DNA of 64,000 bases from Rhyacichthys aspro (lineage: Eukaryota > Chordata > Actinopteri > Gobiiformes > Rhyacichthyidae). Under the pieces are notes generated by a model. The model saw only the letters and a program-made list of their open reading frames with translations, searched no databases and was not told the origin of the DNA. The stretch is from the NCBI GenBank assembly GCA_036850595.1, contig CM072160.1, forward strand, positions 2,093,981 through 2,157,980. Reading direction: 5' to 3'. The first letter of the stretch is position 1. Every line of letters begins with the position of its first letter. A program made the translations under genes and the position numbers. Positions 47,246 through 58,659 of the stretch are shown here, piece by piece.

Positions 47246-48579
47246 CTCGAGTAATTAAAACGGTAATAATCGCCGTCCTCCTTTAAACCGAGGAGGTGAC
47301 AGTCTAAAGTTTATGCATCAGAGTCTCGTAGTCTACTCTCTCTTCGTCTTTAAAGCCACACAGTCGACGGAGCCCGTGGACCATCTCCTCGTCCCTGAAG
47401 GCCTCACCTCGGGTTTGCTGCCACACCGCCGCTAAGTCTCACACTCGGATTAACCCCGAGAGACGGCCTCTCAGACGACACTCTGACAAGTCCATAACCG
47501 ATCCTGACATCGTCATCAGACTCTGAGAGGAGCCCAGACTTAGTTAAAGTTAGTGAGTGCATCTTAGTCCTGAGTGGTCTGTGAGGAGTTTATGAAGAGT
47601 GGGATTAAATCAACAAAAAGTGGAAAAAGAAAATGCTCTGAATGTTTTGAAATGTTCCACACAAAGCAAAATAACATTCCTCCATTTTAGAGCATGTGGA
47701 CAGCTATGGAAGCCCTGCAGGGACATGCTGTTGTCTGTGAACAAACCCAGAGGAAATACTGTAGGTCAGATGGTAATTTCACTGGAAAGAATTGAATCAA
47801 AACCCAATTTAGTTCAAAAATATGATCACATTTCATGCAAGAAGTTTCCTAAAATAGAAACATGAGCATATTCAGTGCAAGAAAACCCACCGTTTGTGTT
47901 TTATTCTTTATTCTGTATTTCTTCTTCTTTTATTTAATGGTTTAAGGACATTGAGAAACATAAAGGCCGTAGATATACTCTATATAATCTAGCATTACCA
48001 GAAACAAAAAATGATTTATTCTAGTGGCCATTAGTCTTCTAAAACCATTTAATGTAATTTATTTATTTTATATTTACTGCAAGACAGACAAACTGAGAAA
48101 GGGACTGTTTAAGATGCACTGAACTCAATGTTTAATACAAAAGGTTACTTTTGGTTTTGAGGGACAGCCTTTAGCGTGCTAAGTGCTAATGTTCTGCTAA
48201 CCCTTCTCCTCTGTGTTTGCTTGTATCCACCACTCGTTGCTAACAAAACTGTGAAGAAGCAAAAGACGGAACAGAGCTGGTTTTATGGAGAGTTTTACAC
48301 CGGACTGGTCTCTACTGAAACTTTTCTAGCTTTTCTCTGAAGAATAAACGCTAAAGTGTCACTCAGTTAGCGACAAAAACCAGCTCCATTCTCAAAAACT
48401 CTAAACTTTCCAGAAAAAAGTTCACTTAACATCTAAAATATGAATGTTATTTGTAATTTTACATCACAAAATCCAACATCTGAATGTATTTTTGGTTCAT
48501 TTGGAGTCTATTAAAGGCCACAGAGACCCTATTAGACATTTTATTGGCTGCAACTGTTTATTTATTGCCTCTACTTTTC

Positions 48580-48694
48580 CGATATGTGTTTGTTTATTTA
48601 TTAGCATGTCTCCAAACTGGGTGTGTGCTGACAACTCAAACCTCTCAAAATCCCATTTACACAACCCTAAACTACGCCTTTAAACTCCCATCTG
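48580..48694 (+). repeat. Duplicated intronic block, copy 1
   Basis: Matches 49745-49861 in the same orientation: TATGTGTTTGTTTATTTATT versus TATGTGTGTTTATTTATTTG, then AAACTGGGTGTGTGCTGA and CTAAACTACGCCTTTAAACT. Either an interspersed repeat or a local duplication about 1.17 kb apart. Confidence 0.8.
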
Positions 48695-48699
48695 ACCCG

Positions 48700-49215
48700 T
48701 CTCGTGGCTGCTCATCCCTGTCCCACGCTCACGGTGACTTCCCAACTCCCCACAGCACTCAGCCTCGCCTCTCCGTGTCCCGCTCTTCACATTTAATCAT
48801 CTTTACTTGGCGGGACTCGTCTCTCACCTCGGCTCCGGCTCTCGCTGCTGTAGGTGGCGACGTTCCCCCGACGGGAGCCCGGGGGGGACCGTACGGGGGG
48901 CTGTTAATTCCTCCCGGTGTCACACATGTATGAATATGCACCGTTAGATAGATATTCGCTCTGTCACAGCTGTGCAAACGAGGCCACAGAAGGACGCGGG
49001 GAGGAGGAGGTTTGTCACTTGTGTGTGTGCAGATTTTTGCCAGTTAACACCATCAATGTCACGCCCAGCAGCTGCCGGGACGCTCTCTCTCGGTCCGCAG
49101 CGGGACGGAGGGTCCAGATGTTACTGTCCGCACACACTACCCCCTCCCTCCTGCAGCTCTTAGTCTCACCGGACAAAAGTCGTCGACACGCTGCACAGAA
49201 TTTACACTAAATAAT
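48700..49215. other. GC-rich non-repetitive patch
   Basis: A CpG-rich stretch including CCCGACGGGAGCCCGGGGGG and CCTCCCGGTGTCACACATGT. Frames are open on both strands (48484-48933 plus, 48759-48977 minus) without similarity. Could be regulatory. Confidence 0.3.
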
Positions 49216-49554
49216 GGACGGATGAAATCGCCAAGAACACAGCCTCCTTTTTGACAAGTTTAAAGGGACGGTCCTGTTTTTAGTAAAAGGGGTCACAGTA
49301 AATCCTTGGGGGACCCTTGGACACACAAAATGCTCATTTCAAGATCGCTATAGAAATATTATGTGGCAAATATTTTTTTCCGTTTTTTGTTTTTTTTTAT
49401 GAATTCCATTATCAAGGTCAGTCCTCACGATACATAACAAATATTTATGATTTTTTTTTTTTTTCCCATATGTTCAAATTCAAACTCTGAATGTTGTTTT
49501 ATTAATGATGTATTTTGTGGTTTTAATTATTTTGTTGTAGCACTTTTTGTAGAT

Positions 49555-49615
49555 TTTGTTATTATTATTACTATTATTATTGTTGTTGTTATAATAATAA
49601 TTATTATTATTATTC
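49555..49615 (+). repeat. (ATT)n/(TTG)n microsatellite
   Basis: Runs of ATTATTATT, GTTGTTGTT and AATAATAAT. About 70 bp downstream, TTTTGAGAACCTCTGG (49686-49701) is the complement of the CAGTGGTTCTCAAA hAT-type end, suggesting a decayed hAT element finishes here. Confidence 0.75.
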
Positions 49616-49744
49616 AGTCTAAAAAATAAAAATTCTGAGACTGCCAGAGAAAAAAAAAGCAAAAGTACCACCACCTTGAGCCAGATTTTGAGAACCTCTG
49701 GCCTAAATCCTGAAAATACAGCAGAAAAAAAGCCTCACTGGTCC

Positions 49745-49861
49745 AATATGTGTGTTTATTTATTTGGATTCATGTCTCTAAACTGGGTGTGTGCTGAATC
49801 CTAAAACCTCTTAAAATCCCATTTACAAAACCCTAAACTACGCCTTTAAACTCACATCTGA
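49745..49861 (+). repeat. Duplicated intronic block, copy 2
   Basis: Partner of 48580-48694, ending in CCCTAAACTACGCCTTTAAA and CTCACATCTG. Confidence 0.8.
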
Positions 49862-50099
49862 AACTCACATGTGTCCACTGATGGAAACCATGAAAATATA
49901 ACAGAAAAAAGCCTCAGTTGCACATGGAGGGCCACAAAACTCATTAAGAGATAACCAATCAATCCCAAATCCAAACTGATAATTGAATAAAGCCTCCTAA
50001 TACGCCATAATGAAACCCACGAGGCAGTACTTATTCAGTCAGTTCTTATGTATTTAGCATTTCTAAACCAAATAAGCCTCTGTATTCCACGTCTAAAGC

Positions 50100-50400
50100 T
50101 GTTTCTTTTCACAGCGATAAGTTGATTGAAGAAAGCTGATGTGTCGTGTTCCATCTGCAGCTGCTGAAAAATGCACGGCTGCTTCATCTCTCACAGGAAG
50201 TCCCCAAAAAGCCCGGCTCGGTGCGATGGATAGTTTTGCTTCTGGCAAATATCATAGCGGATATGAGCCAAGACTTCTGTGAAGCTAAGTGGGGTGCATT
50301 TTGGCTGATCAATTATGCATGCGGTGGAATTATTAATGGTTAAAATGTAGTGGGTTACCTGCCGGCGTTAAGGGTGAGTGCTGCGGGGGTTAACCGAGCT
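50100..50400. promoter_or_regulatory. Candidate conserved non-coding element
   Basis: Repeat-free stretch with CATCTGCAGCTGCTGAAAAA (E-box CAGCTG), GCAAATATCATAGCGGATAT, GGCTGATCAATTATGCATGC (homeodomain/POU-like ATTATGCAT) and GGAATTATTAATGG. A 65-codon plus frame (50146-50343) crosses it, but no exon signals or similarity support a protein. Enhancer-like texture. Confidence 0.4.
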
Positions 50401-50769
50401 GAAACAACCAACTCTGACCAAACAAAGATTATTTACAGTCATTCCTTTTACTTAGTTTCTTTCCATAATTATTCTTACTTATTTCTTACATCAACGTTCA
50501 GAGTTGAAGTATGTTGATAAAATGTACTTTTTCTAAAGCATTTAAGAAAGAAAACTGCCTGTTTCTGGTCAGTTACACAGGAATGTCTTGTGCAAAGCAT
50601 TATGGGAAATGTAGTTTGAACTGTTAACGTGAGCTAATCAAATAAAACAGTGAGACGATACAGGATTCATTGGGTTTTTTTTGTTGTTTTTTTAACCTTT
50701 AAGTGCATCTAATGATGACTTTTGTGCTCCTGCATCAGACAATAATAATAGGTCTTTACATGTAGCAGT

Positions 50770-50935
50770 CAATGTTAATTTAGACAGAAAATTTAAATTT
50801 AGTTTTAGTCTTTTCACTAAAATGCAACTTACATTTAGTCATTTAATCCTTTACAGTTTACGTCTAGTTTTAGTCACTAAAATATAAATGGTAATGCATT
50901 TCCTGAAGTAATCATTTCTCCCTAAATAAAATAAA
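50770..50935 (+). mobile_element. Dispersed family D, fragment
   Basis: AGTTTTAGTCACTAAAATAT, AATGGTAATGCATTTCCTGA and TAATCATTTCTCCC match the end of copies 11940-12385 (reverse complement) and 30765-31125. Confidence 0.65.
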
Positions 50936-51174
50936 AGCGCTAATTCGAAGAAAATCTGAATGTTTAAGGACACATGTTAAATTATTTGAATTATTCGCTT
51001 TGATTATTGACTATCTCGAGCGACAAAGGCAGCGCTTGTGTAGCTGATGTTCAAAATGGCCGCCACTTACTAAATATGTAAATATCAAAAACATATTAAA
51101 CCAGAACAAATGCGTCTAACTTTGTGTTTGTCAGCTTTTATTTGATGCTTTATGCGGGTGGGTTTAGGACTGAC

Positions 51175-51275
51175 CTGAGAGAGCCACTCCTCGTCCTCTT
51201 GTCCGCTGTGGTCCGAGGCCAGACTGTCCGACGACTCGTGGCGTGTGATCGGTCCTGGGCTTCCTGGAGGCATCG
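51175..51275 (-). CDS. bcas3: BCAS3 internal exon (third of five)
   Basis: This 101-bp minus-strand exon has its acceptor at TGTTCCAG (AG at 51277-51276) and donor GTCAGT from 51174. It encodes PPGSPGPITRHESSDSLASD followed by HSGQEDEEWLSQ. This serine- and acid-rich linker is nearly identical to vertebrate BCAS3. From memory, mammals have LVPPGSP where this fish has AMPPGSP. It contains two bases of a split codon plus 33 codons and ends in phase 0 after SQ. The serine-rich, acidic composition suggests a disordered, phosphorylatable linker (inference). The in-frame ATG at 51269 is not a translation start. Confidence 0.95.
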
Positions 51276-52108
51276 CTGGAACAAAACACAACACAAACTC
51301 TGAAAAAAATGACTCTCACCTCTCAAATGTTGACAATTTCTCTAAAAATACAAGTGACAAATCAATATAAAGACTAAGTTTAAACGTTTTTGGGTTTTTT
51401 TTGAAGATATATTTGGGTTTTGAGGGTTTGCTAGAAAAGAAAGCACAGTATTTTGGTGAGAGTTTTGAAAGTAAATGCAACACTAAACACGTCTAAAGCG
51501 GAGCCATGTGCCGTGTGATCATTAACAATTTACATTTTTCATCCGTGTCCAGGGAAATAAGAGGTGACAACTAGTTTAGAAAAGTGCGTTGGACTCGGTT
51601 AAGGTTCGGCTCATTCATCAATAACTAATCACGTAACAGGACAGAACATACACATGATCTAATAAAGCTTTATTTTTGAGGGGTCTATTTAAGGTCAAGT
51701 CTACAAACTTCACTTTCAAGACAGAATTTCCAGTGAATGTCGACAGCGAGGCGTGTAAAGTTAAACTGTATATATCGAAAAGCGTTGAGAAGCTGAAAAT
51801 ATCTGAAGTGTTGTGTTTATATCTGCGTCACGGGGGCATATGGAAGTGTGTGTGAAAGTGAGCGTTACGACATGTGTGCGACAGGGAGGCAGTGACAGAT
51901 GGGGCTCTCTCTCAGGCCTGAATGAGCAGGCAGCCTTTTCGCCGTCCGACCCACCTCAGGGATGGGTTTGTTTAACACGACGAGGCCTAATAAACTTGTC
52001 AAGAGCACATCTGGAGCACAGCGGACTTACACAGAGGCCAGGTGCTAAGAGTCTGGGTTTGACGCCTGCTACGGTCAAAGATACTGTGAACTGTGGAGTC
52101 TGGTTTGC

Positions 52109-52430
52109 TTATTGTAACAGGAATCATCTGTGAGAAAATGAGACCTTAAGACGCGATCTAGTCTTTATAATTAAGGATTTTAATACATGATTTTGTCCAA
52201 TCACAGCTCACTTCAGGTAAAAAGGAGCGCTCCCATTGGTCGACACTGATGTCAACAACGAAGAAACAAGGAAATAAACCAAGGAAATAGGTTATTCTGT
52301 TGGAAATACGTCTTATTTTACAGAGAAACAGCTCAAAAAAGATAAAAAATAAAGAAACAGCTGCAAATTAAACATGGATAAATGTTGGTAATGCTTCGAT
52401 GCAGTGTTTAACGAGACGTAGAAATTACAT
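52109..52430 (+). mobile_element. Dispersed family A, copy 5 (3' truncated)
   Basis: It starts at TTATTGTAACAGGAATCATC, has AGACCTTAAGACGCGATCTA, AAGGAGCGCTCCCATTGGTC and GAGAAACAGCTCAAAAAAGA, and stops after GTGTTTAACGAGACG. It lacks the AAGCAG...GGAGCTTTAA end. Confidence 0.83.
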
Positions 52431-52959
52431 CTGAATACAAATTTGGAATAAAAATAGTTAGAAAAACCAACCAACAAAACAGTACTTAGATATTGTAAGC
52501 ACATTTTAAGATGGTGGCAAAGTCATCTGAATCTAAAATGCTCCTGTCTGCCTCTCCAAACCAGAGTGTGCTGACTTATTGTAGATAATAAGTATCTAAT
52601 TAACACAAATAATACAAAATACAGGACTATCCCTTTAAAAAGACAGCTTCTTCCTTTATTTGTGGTTTTATAGGATCATTCAGCTGCTGTAACTCATGTA
52701 GTTTTAGTTGTGGGTCCAGGTGGTAAACACGCTGTATCCGTCTGCAGTGACCTTTAGAAGTCACTGACACTGTACACAGGGAAAGTGATCTATGGCCGTC
52801 CTGTAACACTGTCCGACACGAGAACAAAGCCCCAGTTTGTTATTTATTAAACAAAATCACAGCTCGCCTGCTTCCTGGCCCTTCACTCGCTCTCATTGCC
52901 TCTTCTTTTTTCCTCCACATCTCTGCCTCCTGTGCTCTCTGACCCTTGGGGCCAATAGC

Positions 52960-53270
52960 TGTTCCCTAATTAATTATTGATGTCCTGAAGCAGTCGGTGG
53001 ACCGGCTGGATCGGGTTTCGGATCGAGGAGGAGGAAGAGGAGGAGGTGGGGGCTTTCAGCGGCCAGAGCCTCGACCTGGGACGTGTTATGGAAAGCCAGT
53101 GGTCATCCCCTCGGGTCGAACACAGAGCCAGACTGACCCCGACGGTTACAGCTCTGTCGACACACGTCTCGGCGTCCGACCGGTCGCCCGCTCGGCCTCC
53201 TCTGCTTTTACAACACTCATTATCGGCTCTTAAGAGACAAAATGTCAAAGCAATTTTACAGGCCGCAAAT
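52960..53270. other. GC-rich patch open on both strands
   Basis: A (GGA)n-like tract at about 53022-53050 is followed by CpG-rich sequence. A 182-codon plus frame (53046-53594) and a 170-codon minus frame (52970-53482) overlap, with no recognisable domain in either. More likely non-coding, possibly regulatory. Confidence 0.35.
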
Positions 53271-53934
53271 AACCTTAAGTGCAAACTTATTGCACTGCAC
53301 AGAAAGGTCTGTGTGTCCGAACGTATAGATGCCTTTAATGGATTCAGAGATCTACTGGAGACGGAGGAGCGGGTCTGTCTTGTGTTTCCAGAGACTATTA
53401 CACTTTCAAATGTGTGCAAACGACCAGGTTTATACACTTTTATGCACCTTTTTTTGTTACACAGTTTATTTGTCACTATCACCTGGACTATTCCTCTGTC
53501 ACCAGGAACTACAGCAGCCTCAGAGGGTCAATACTCACACTTAAAATTCCTAATTGGGTTTTTAAACAAAACACACAAAACACTGCAATGTTAATCTGAA
53601 GCCATTCACATTTTAAACAAAACACTAAAACCAACATTATCCCACAAAATACGAGGGGCTAACCCAACTGCATGTCGATAAAATAAAATAAAAACGTCAC
53701 CTTTTTATTCTTTACTTTTGAGCTGATTTATTCAGACAGCGAAAACAAATATTGCTTGTTGCCTTCACAAAAAAGAGTCAAGTAACAATAGTGATATTCA
53801 GTGTGTTTTTGTGTTGCATGTGAGGTATTAACAGTGACATCAGTTGTGAGCCATATACAACTTTATACAATCACTTCCCTGTATTAACGCACACTGAATG
53901 AACCACATTGTCTGTTTTTTTCTTGAACCCAGGC

Positions 53935-54190
53935 CTCGATAACGACGCGCTCGCCTCAGACTGTGTTTCTCGCGGCGCTGACAAACAGAGTCGTCAGTGT
54001 CGCGCTCTTTATTGACTGTGGAGAGCGGTGTCTGGGCGCGCTCAGTGGCCTGTTAGTCCGAGCAGTGAAGCAGGGAGTCAGAACAAGAACAAAGGCAGCG
54101 TTAGGTATTGATGTAGCCCGACCTCCCAGGGCCCGGGGCCAGGGGCCGGACGGGCCGATCTCCAGAGTCAGATAAGGCCCGAACAATCTG
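53935..54190. other. CpG-rich non-repetitive patch
   Basis: Includes CTCGCCTCAGACTGTGTTTC and AGGGCCCGGGGCCAGGGGCC. Opposing frames on both strands have no similarity. Possible CNE or small CpG-rich region. Confidence 0.3.
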
Positions 54191-54623
54191 ATCTATGTGG
54201 AGCTGCACTGAGCATAGCCGTCCAGTCTGGCGCTTTTATCTCTTTTATATCTTTTGAAACTATGGAAGTTTTTCCAAGATGTGTGCCCTCTAAAGGACTC
54301 TGGGCAAAACTGCATTGGGCTGTGGCTGTTGGTAAATACGAGTCGTGTCATTGATTTTAACAGTAATATAAGTGATTTGCAAAGAGTTGTCTGTGAAACT
54401 CTTGCCAAAACTGTGGCTCAATAGAGTGGTTAAGTCTTAAACTAAGGGAGTTTTTCCAAGATATGTGCAACACTGCTGTGAAACCTCCACCTCAAAGACA
54501 ACATGCTTTTGTGAACAGCTGCAGTGATACAACATTTACACGGTGGGAGTTTTTGGTGATGCAGCTGTAACTTTAGCTGCTGTTTTATCAGGGGACAATA
54601 AACATACAATAAGTTTTATTCAG

Positions 54624-55128
54624 ATGTGGATATAAAAAGTAAACAATAAAATCTGGTGATATTTAAAGACCAGAAGACAATATTTGGTCTGAGTTTGTCT
54701 CAAAACAGCAACAGTTCGAGCAGTTCCTCTGTTTCAGTTTGAGAAGGATCTGGACAAAACCAGGTCAAACTGGACTAAACCAGACCATGTAATCCCTGAC
54801 AGGACCAGACCAAACTGGACTAAACCAGACCATGTAATCCCAGACAAAACCAGACCAGACTGGACTAAACCAGACCATGTAATCCCTGACAGGACCAGAC
54901 CAAACTGGACTAAACCAGACCATGTAATCCCAGATAAAACCAGACCAAACTGGACTAAACCAGACCATGTAATCCCAGACAAAACCAGACCAGACTGGGC
55001 TAAACCAGACCATGTAATCCCAGACAAAACCAGACCAAACTGGACTAAACCAGACCATGTAATCCCAGACAAAACCAGACCAGACTCCATGATGTTGGAA
55101 TCAGGGACTCTTTGTTCTGGGATCACTG
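54624..55128 (+). mobile_element. Dispersed family E carrying a 45-bp minisatellite, copy 2
   Basis: Same left flank (TGTGGATATAAAAAGTAAAC, ATATTTGGTCTGAGTTTGTC) and right flank (CAGACTCCATGATGTTGGAA, TTGTTCTGGGATCACT) as 28624-29319, without the 150-bp insertion. It provides the empty-site comparison for that insertion. Confidence 0.85.
54752..55084 (-). repeat. 45-bp minisatellite, about 7.4 units
   Basis: Units as at 28925-29268, with an alternative type containing CCCTGACAGGACCAGACC. Minus frames 54734-55126 and 54765-55058 show a 15-residue period and are not genes. Confidence 0.95.
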
Positions 55129-55259
55129 TAAAAATTATGTTTTTGTCTTTTCCATTTTGTAATTTGATTAAAATTTTAAATTGTATATTACTGACATTTT
55201 TCTTACTGTCCTGATGATCTTCACACGTCTCACATTTGTTTAAACGTCAAAGATTATAT

Positions 55260-55960
55260 TTTCTTTCCCATCACGAGCTTTGATGCGGGACATTTCACTT
55301 CCCGGGGCCTGCTCCACCTGCTTCTCACTTTCCCATTTTGAGCAGTATCTGGCAGATCGGTGCTGGCATCCCGACAGTCCCGGGACAGCTCGGTCATTAT
55401 GTATCATTCAAGTGGTATTTGACTGACAGCTCCTTCATTCAGGCCGGAGCTACACTTACCCCGTCCTTTTCTCCGTGTCTCTTTGATTACTGACCCGGTC
55501 ATGGCGCCGCGGTTTCTTTTTACCAAACGCCCGATCCTCCGAAGCCCTCACTCACGGCCGGCCCCTCTTCTCTCGGAGCAATTAGATCCACTGACGAGGC
55601 AACTGCGGCCGGCCCGTCACGGTCTGAGCGTCCCGAGAGAGCGTCCGGGACCAGCCAGTCGGTCAGGCTCCACAATTAGCACATTATATGACAGGTAGAG
55701 CGGGGCGGGACGGTGCCAAAAAGCATAGCCTCAGTCTGTCGCCATCATCTCGGCCTCAAAGGAACCAGCCAGAAACGCAGGCGGTAAATTATTCACCGGT
55801 TTGTTTGCTTCAGAGAATCTGGGGAGAGGTGTCGGACGCACTGCTGGTAAATAAACCGCGGAGAAAGGCGAGACGAAAACCGTGGTTAAAAAAGCTGAAT
55901 GGAGCTGGTGTGGAAGTGAAAACCACACATTTGTCAAAGTATTTCCCAGTTTCTGTTGAG
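55260..55960. other. GC-rich, repeat-free intronic block
   Basis: About 700 bp with many CpGs (for example CTCACGGCCGGCCCCTCTTC). Short frames on both strands, none recognisable. Likely regulatory or conserved non-coding sequence; not demonstrated. Confidence 0.35.
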
Positions 55961-56218
55961 ATTTAGAAGTTGATAAATACCACGGTTTTCTATTTTCCAT
56001 TGTATTCTTTTTAGGTGAGTTTTCTTTGCTTTTATTGCTGTGTTTTACCAATAAACTATTATTGATTTCAAAAACAAAGAAGTATTTAATGGTATTGTGT
56101 TAGTTAATTTGTACTGCAGTGAATAACACACCTACGTAATTTGCAAATAATAGTGAAATTAATTTATGCAATAATATTTTGTGTACATAACATTGAGGCC
56201 ATGCTGCAACTTCAGTGT

Positions 56219-56653
56219 CTACAGTAGCTTTAGAGGGTCATAACTCAAACTATAGTGGCCTTAGAGGGTCAAAACTCAAACTACAGCTGCTTTAATGTGT
56301 CATAACTCAAACTACAGTGGCCTTAGAGGGTCAAAACTCAAACTACAGCTGCTTTAATGTGTCATAACTCAAACTACAGTGGCCTTAGAGGGTCAAAACT
56401 CAAACTACAGCAGCTTTAGAGGGTCAAAACTACAACTACAGTAGCTTTAGAGGGTCAAAACTACAACTACAGCAGCTTTAGAGGGTCAAAACTCAAACTA
56501 CAGCAGCTTTAGAGGGTCAAAACTACAACTACAGCAGCTTTAGAGGGTAAAAACTACAACTACAGGAGCTTTAGAGGGTCAAAACTCAAACTACAACAGC
56601 TTTAGAGGATCAAAACTCAAACTACAGTAGCTTTAGAGGGTCAAAACTCAAAC
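56219..56653 (+). repeat. 31-bp minisatellite array, 'gctttagagg' subtype
   Basis: About 14 units of ACAGCAGCTTTAGAGGGTCA plus AAACTCAAACT. In the first part, TGGCCTTAGAGGGTC and CTGCTTTAATGTGTC units alternate, making a 62-bp dimer. Confidence 0.95.
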
Positions 56654-57119
56654 GATCAACATCCAAAACAAGTTCGGTTTAAAACAATAGCAAATATTAA
56701 GGTTTACTTATCAACTTTCAAAATCAGCACAGACATATTTCCAAACATTTTGAAGCACCACATTAGGTCTGAATGATACATTCATTTATTTTATTATTAG
56801 GGGTTTTTAATTTTGAATAAAAATAGCTATATCATAAAATCAATCAATCAATGTTAGCGACCAGAGCAACCTAAATAAAGACTAAGAATCACCAAGAAAA
56901 GACCTTCAAATTATCTCTGCAGTGCTTTGGTTTTGACAAGTTGCAAGAAAAACAAAAAAAACATGAAATGAAATGAGTAAAATTGTTGATTTATGCAAAT
57001 TAGCCATGTGAGTCAATCCTATATTTTAACTTTTAACTAGTTTATGGAAGTGTAAAATGTACCAGTGTCCAAAAGCCAAGCAATCTGAGCAGTATTTAAC
57101 TTAATAGCCTAACAATTAT

Positions 57120-57560
57120 GTCATTTATCAGAGCTTGAAAATCCTAATTTCTAGTATTTCAAGGATGTCCAGCCCCGTGAGAACATGAGGGTTTCTCTAA
57201 AGCAGATCCTCTCTCTGTTTGTGAGTCTACTGTACGCTGCAGCGAGCCTCTCTGGGTCTTATCTCTCGAAGGCGGTGCAGCCCGTCCAGCTCGGGGCTGA
57301 GTGCTGCCAATAGCTGCTGCAGATGGACAGGTGGAGATAGTGACCGTGAAGTGGCGCCACCGCTGCCTTTTATCATCCCGTCCTGCAGGCTCCTGAAGTC
57401 TGGCCTGACCCTAGCCCTTCCTATTCTTTTCCCTGCATTACTGCATTTTTAATCAGCCTGGGTCATCCAATATACAGCCTCGAGACCCGAGAACATAAGC
57501 TGTCAATCACGCAGCCGCTACGTCTTCGCCTTGCACCAGCGGCAGACTCACAGTTTGGTA
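57120..57560. promoter_or_regulatory. Candidate conserved non-coding element
   Basis: Repeat-free, balanced composition, with GCCAATAGCTGCTGCAGATG (E-box CAGATG), ACAGGTGGAGATAGTGACCG, TGCATTTTTAATCAGCCTGG and GCTGTCAATCACGCAGCCGC (PBX/MEIS-like TGTCAATCA). Flanked by two 31-bp arrays. Regulatory role inferred only. Confidence 0.4.
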
Positions 57561-57716
57561 GACAATTAGACAGAGGAGATATTTATAGAGCAACTCACTG
57601 GCTTCAGTTTCGTTTAACCCTTTTTCATCAACGTATTCTAACTCTATGTAATTGTGGATATGTGAAATTTAAACAATTTTAAGGATCATGCATAGTTTAT
57701 AGACATGCATTTTTAA

Positions 57717-58652
57717 TTTTATTCCAATTTTTTTATTACATAGCATTGACTTGAACAGCCTCAGAGGGTCAAAACTCAAACTACAGCAACAATAGAGGGT
57801 CAAAACTCAAACTACAGCAACAATAAAGGGTCAAAACACAAACTATAGCAACAATAGAGGGTCAAAACTCAAACTACAGCAACAATAAACGGTCAAAACT
57901 CAAACTACAGCAACAACAGAGGGTCAAAACTCAAACTACAGCAACAATAGAGTGTCAAAACTCAAACTACAGCGACAATAAAGGGTCAAAACACAAACTA
58001 TAGCAACAATAGAGGGTCAAAACTCAAACTACAGCAACAATAAAGGGTCAAAACACAAACTATAGCAACAATAGAGGGTCAAAACTCAAACTACAGCAAC
58101 AATAAACGGTCAAAACTCAAACTACAGCAACAATAAACGGTCAAAACTCAAACTACAGCAACAATAAAGGGTCAAAACACAAACTACAGCAACAATAAAC
58201 GGTCAAAACACAAACTACAGCAACAATAAAGGGTCAAAACTCAAACTACAGCAACAACAGAGGGTCAAAACTCAAACTACAGCAACAATAGAGGGTCAAA
58301 ACTCAAAATACAGCAACAATAGAGGGTCAAAACACAAACTATAGCAACAATAAAGGGTCAAAACTCAAACTACAGCAACAATAGAGGGTCAAAACTCAAA
58401 ATACAGCAACAATAGAGGGTCAAAACACAAACTACAGCAACAATAAAGGGTCAAAACTCAAAATACAGCAACAATACAGGGTCAAAACTCAAACTACCGA
58501 AGGAAATCCTACAACTTCTACATTTAACCTAAATTTGGGGTCTCCCACATAAAAATCCTTTGCTTTGTGCGCTCTCAATCGCACTAACCCACCTCTCTCG
58601 TCTGAAAAAATGGTGGCACATGCGTTACTATGGATGTGGAATTATTGTCAAA
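57717..58652 (+). repeat. Duplicated segment 1: 31-bp array with unique flanks
   Basis: The left flank (TTTTATTCC, ATAGCATTGACT, then CAGCCTCAGAGGGTC) and right flank (CATTTAACCTAAATTTGGGG, TCTCCCACATAAAAATCC, GGATGTGGAATTATTGTCAA) recur around the array at 60451-61553. The array itself (57754-58498) has about 24 units of 31 bp, with AATAGAGGGTC, AATAAAGGGTC and AATAAACGGTC variants. Confidence 0.92.
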
Positions 58653-58659
58653 TCTACAT

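Larger units (their letters stand above)
46746..51174 (-). other. bcas3: BCAS3 intron, 4.4 kb
   Basis: This complete intron runs from donor GTCAGT at 51174 to acceptor TTCTCAG at 46746. Within it are a dispersed 'caagtc' repeat (47120-47245), a duplicated block of about 115 bp (48580-48694 and 49745-49861), an (ATT)n tract, a CNE candidate (50100-50400) and a fragment of dispersed family D (50770-50935). The stretches 46780-47110, 47250-48570 and 48700-49400 contain no recognisable gene. Confidence 0.85.

Noticed and set aside
53046..53594. 182-codon plus frame overlapping a 170-codon minus frame
   Set aside because: Mutually overlapping frames in a GC-rich patch and no recognisable protein on either strand; likely chance.
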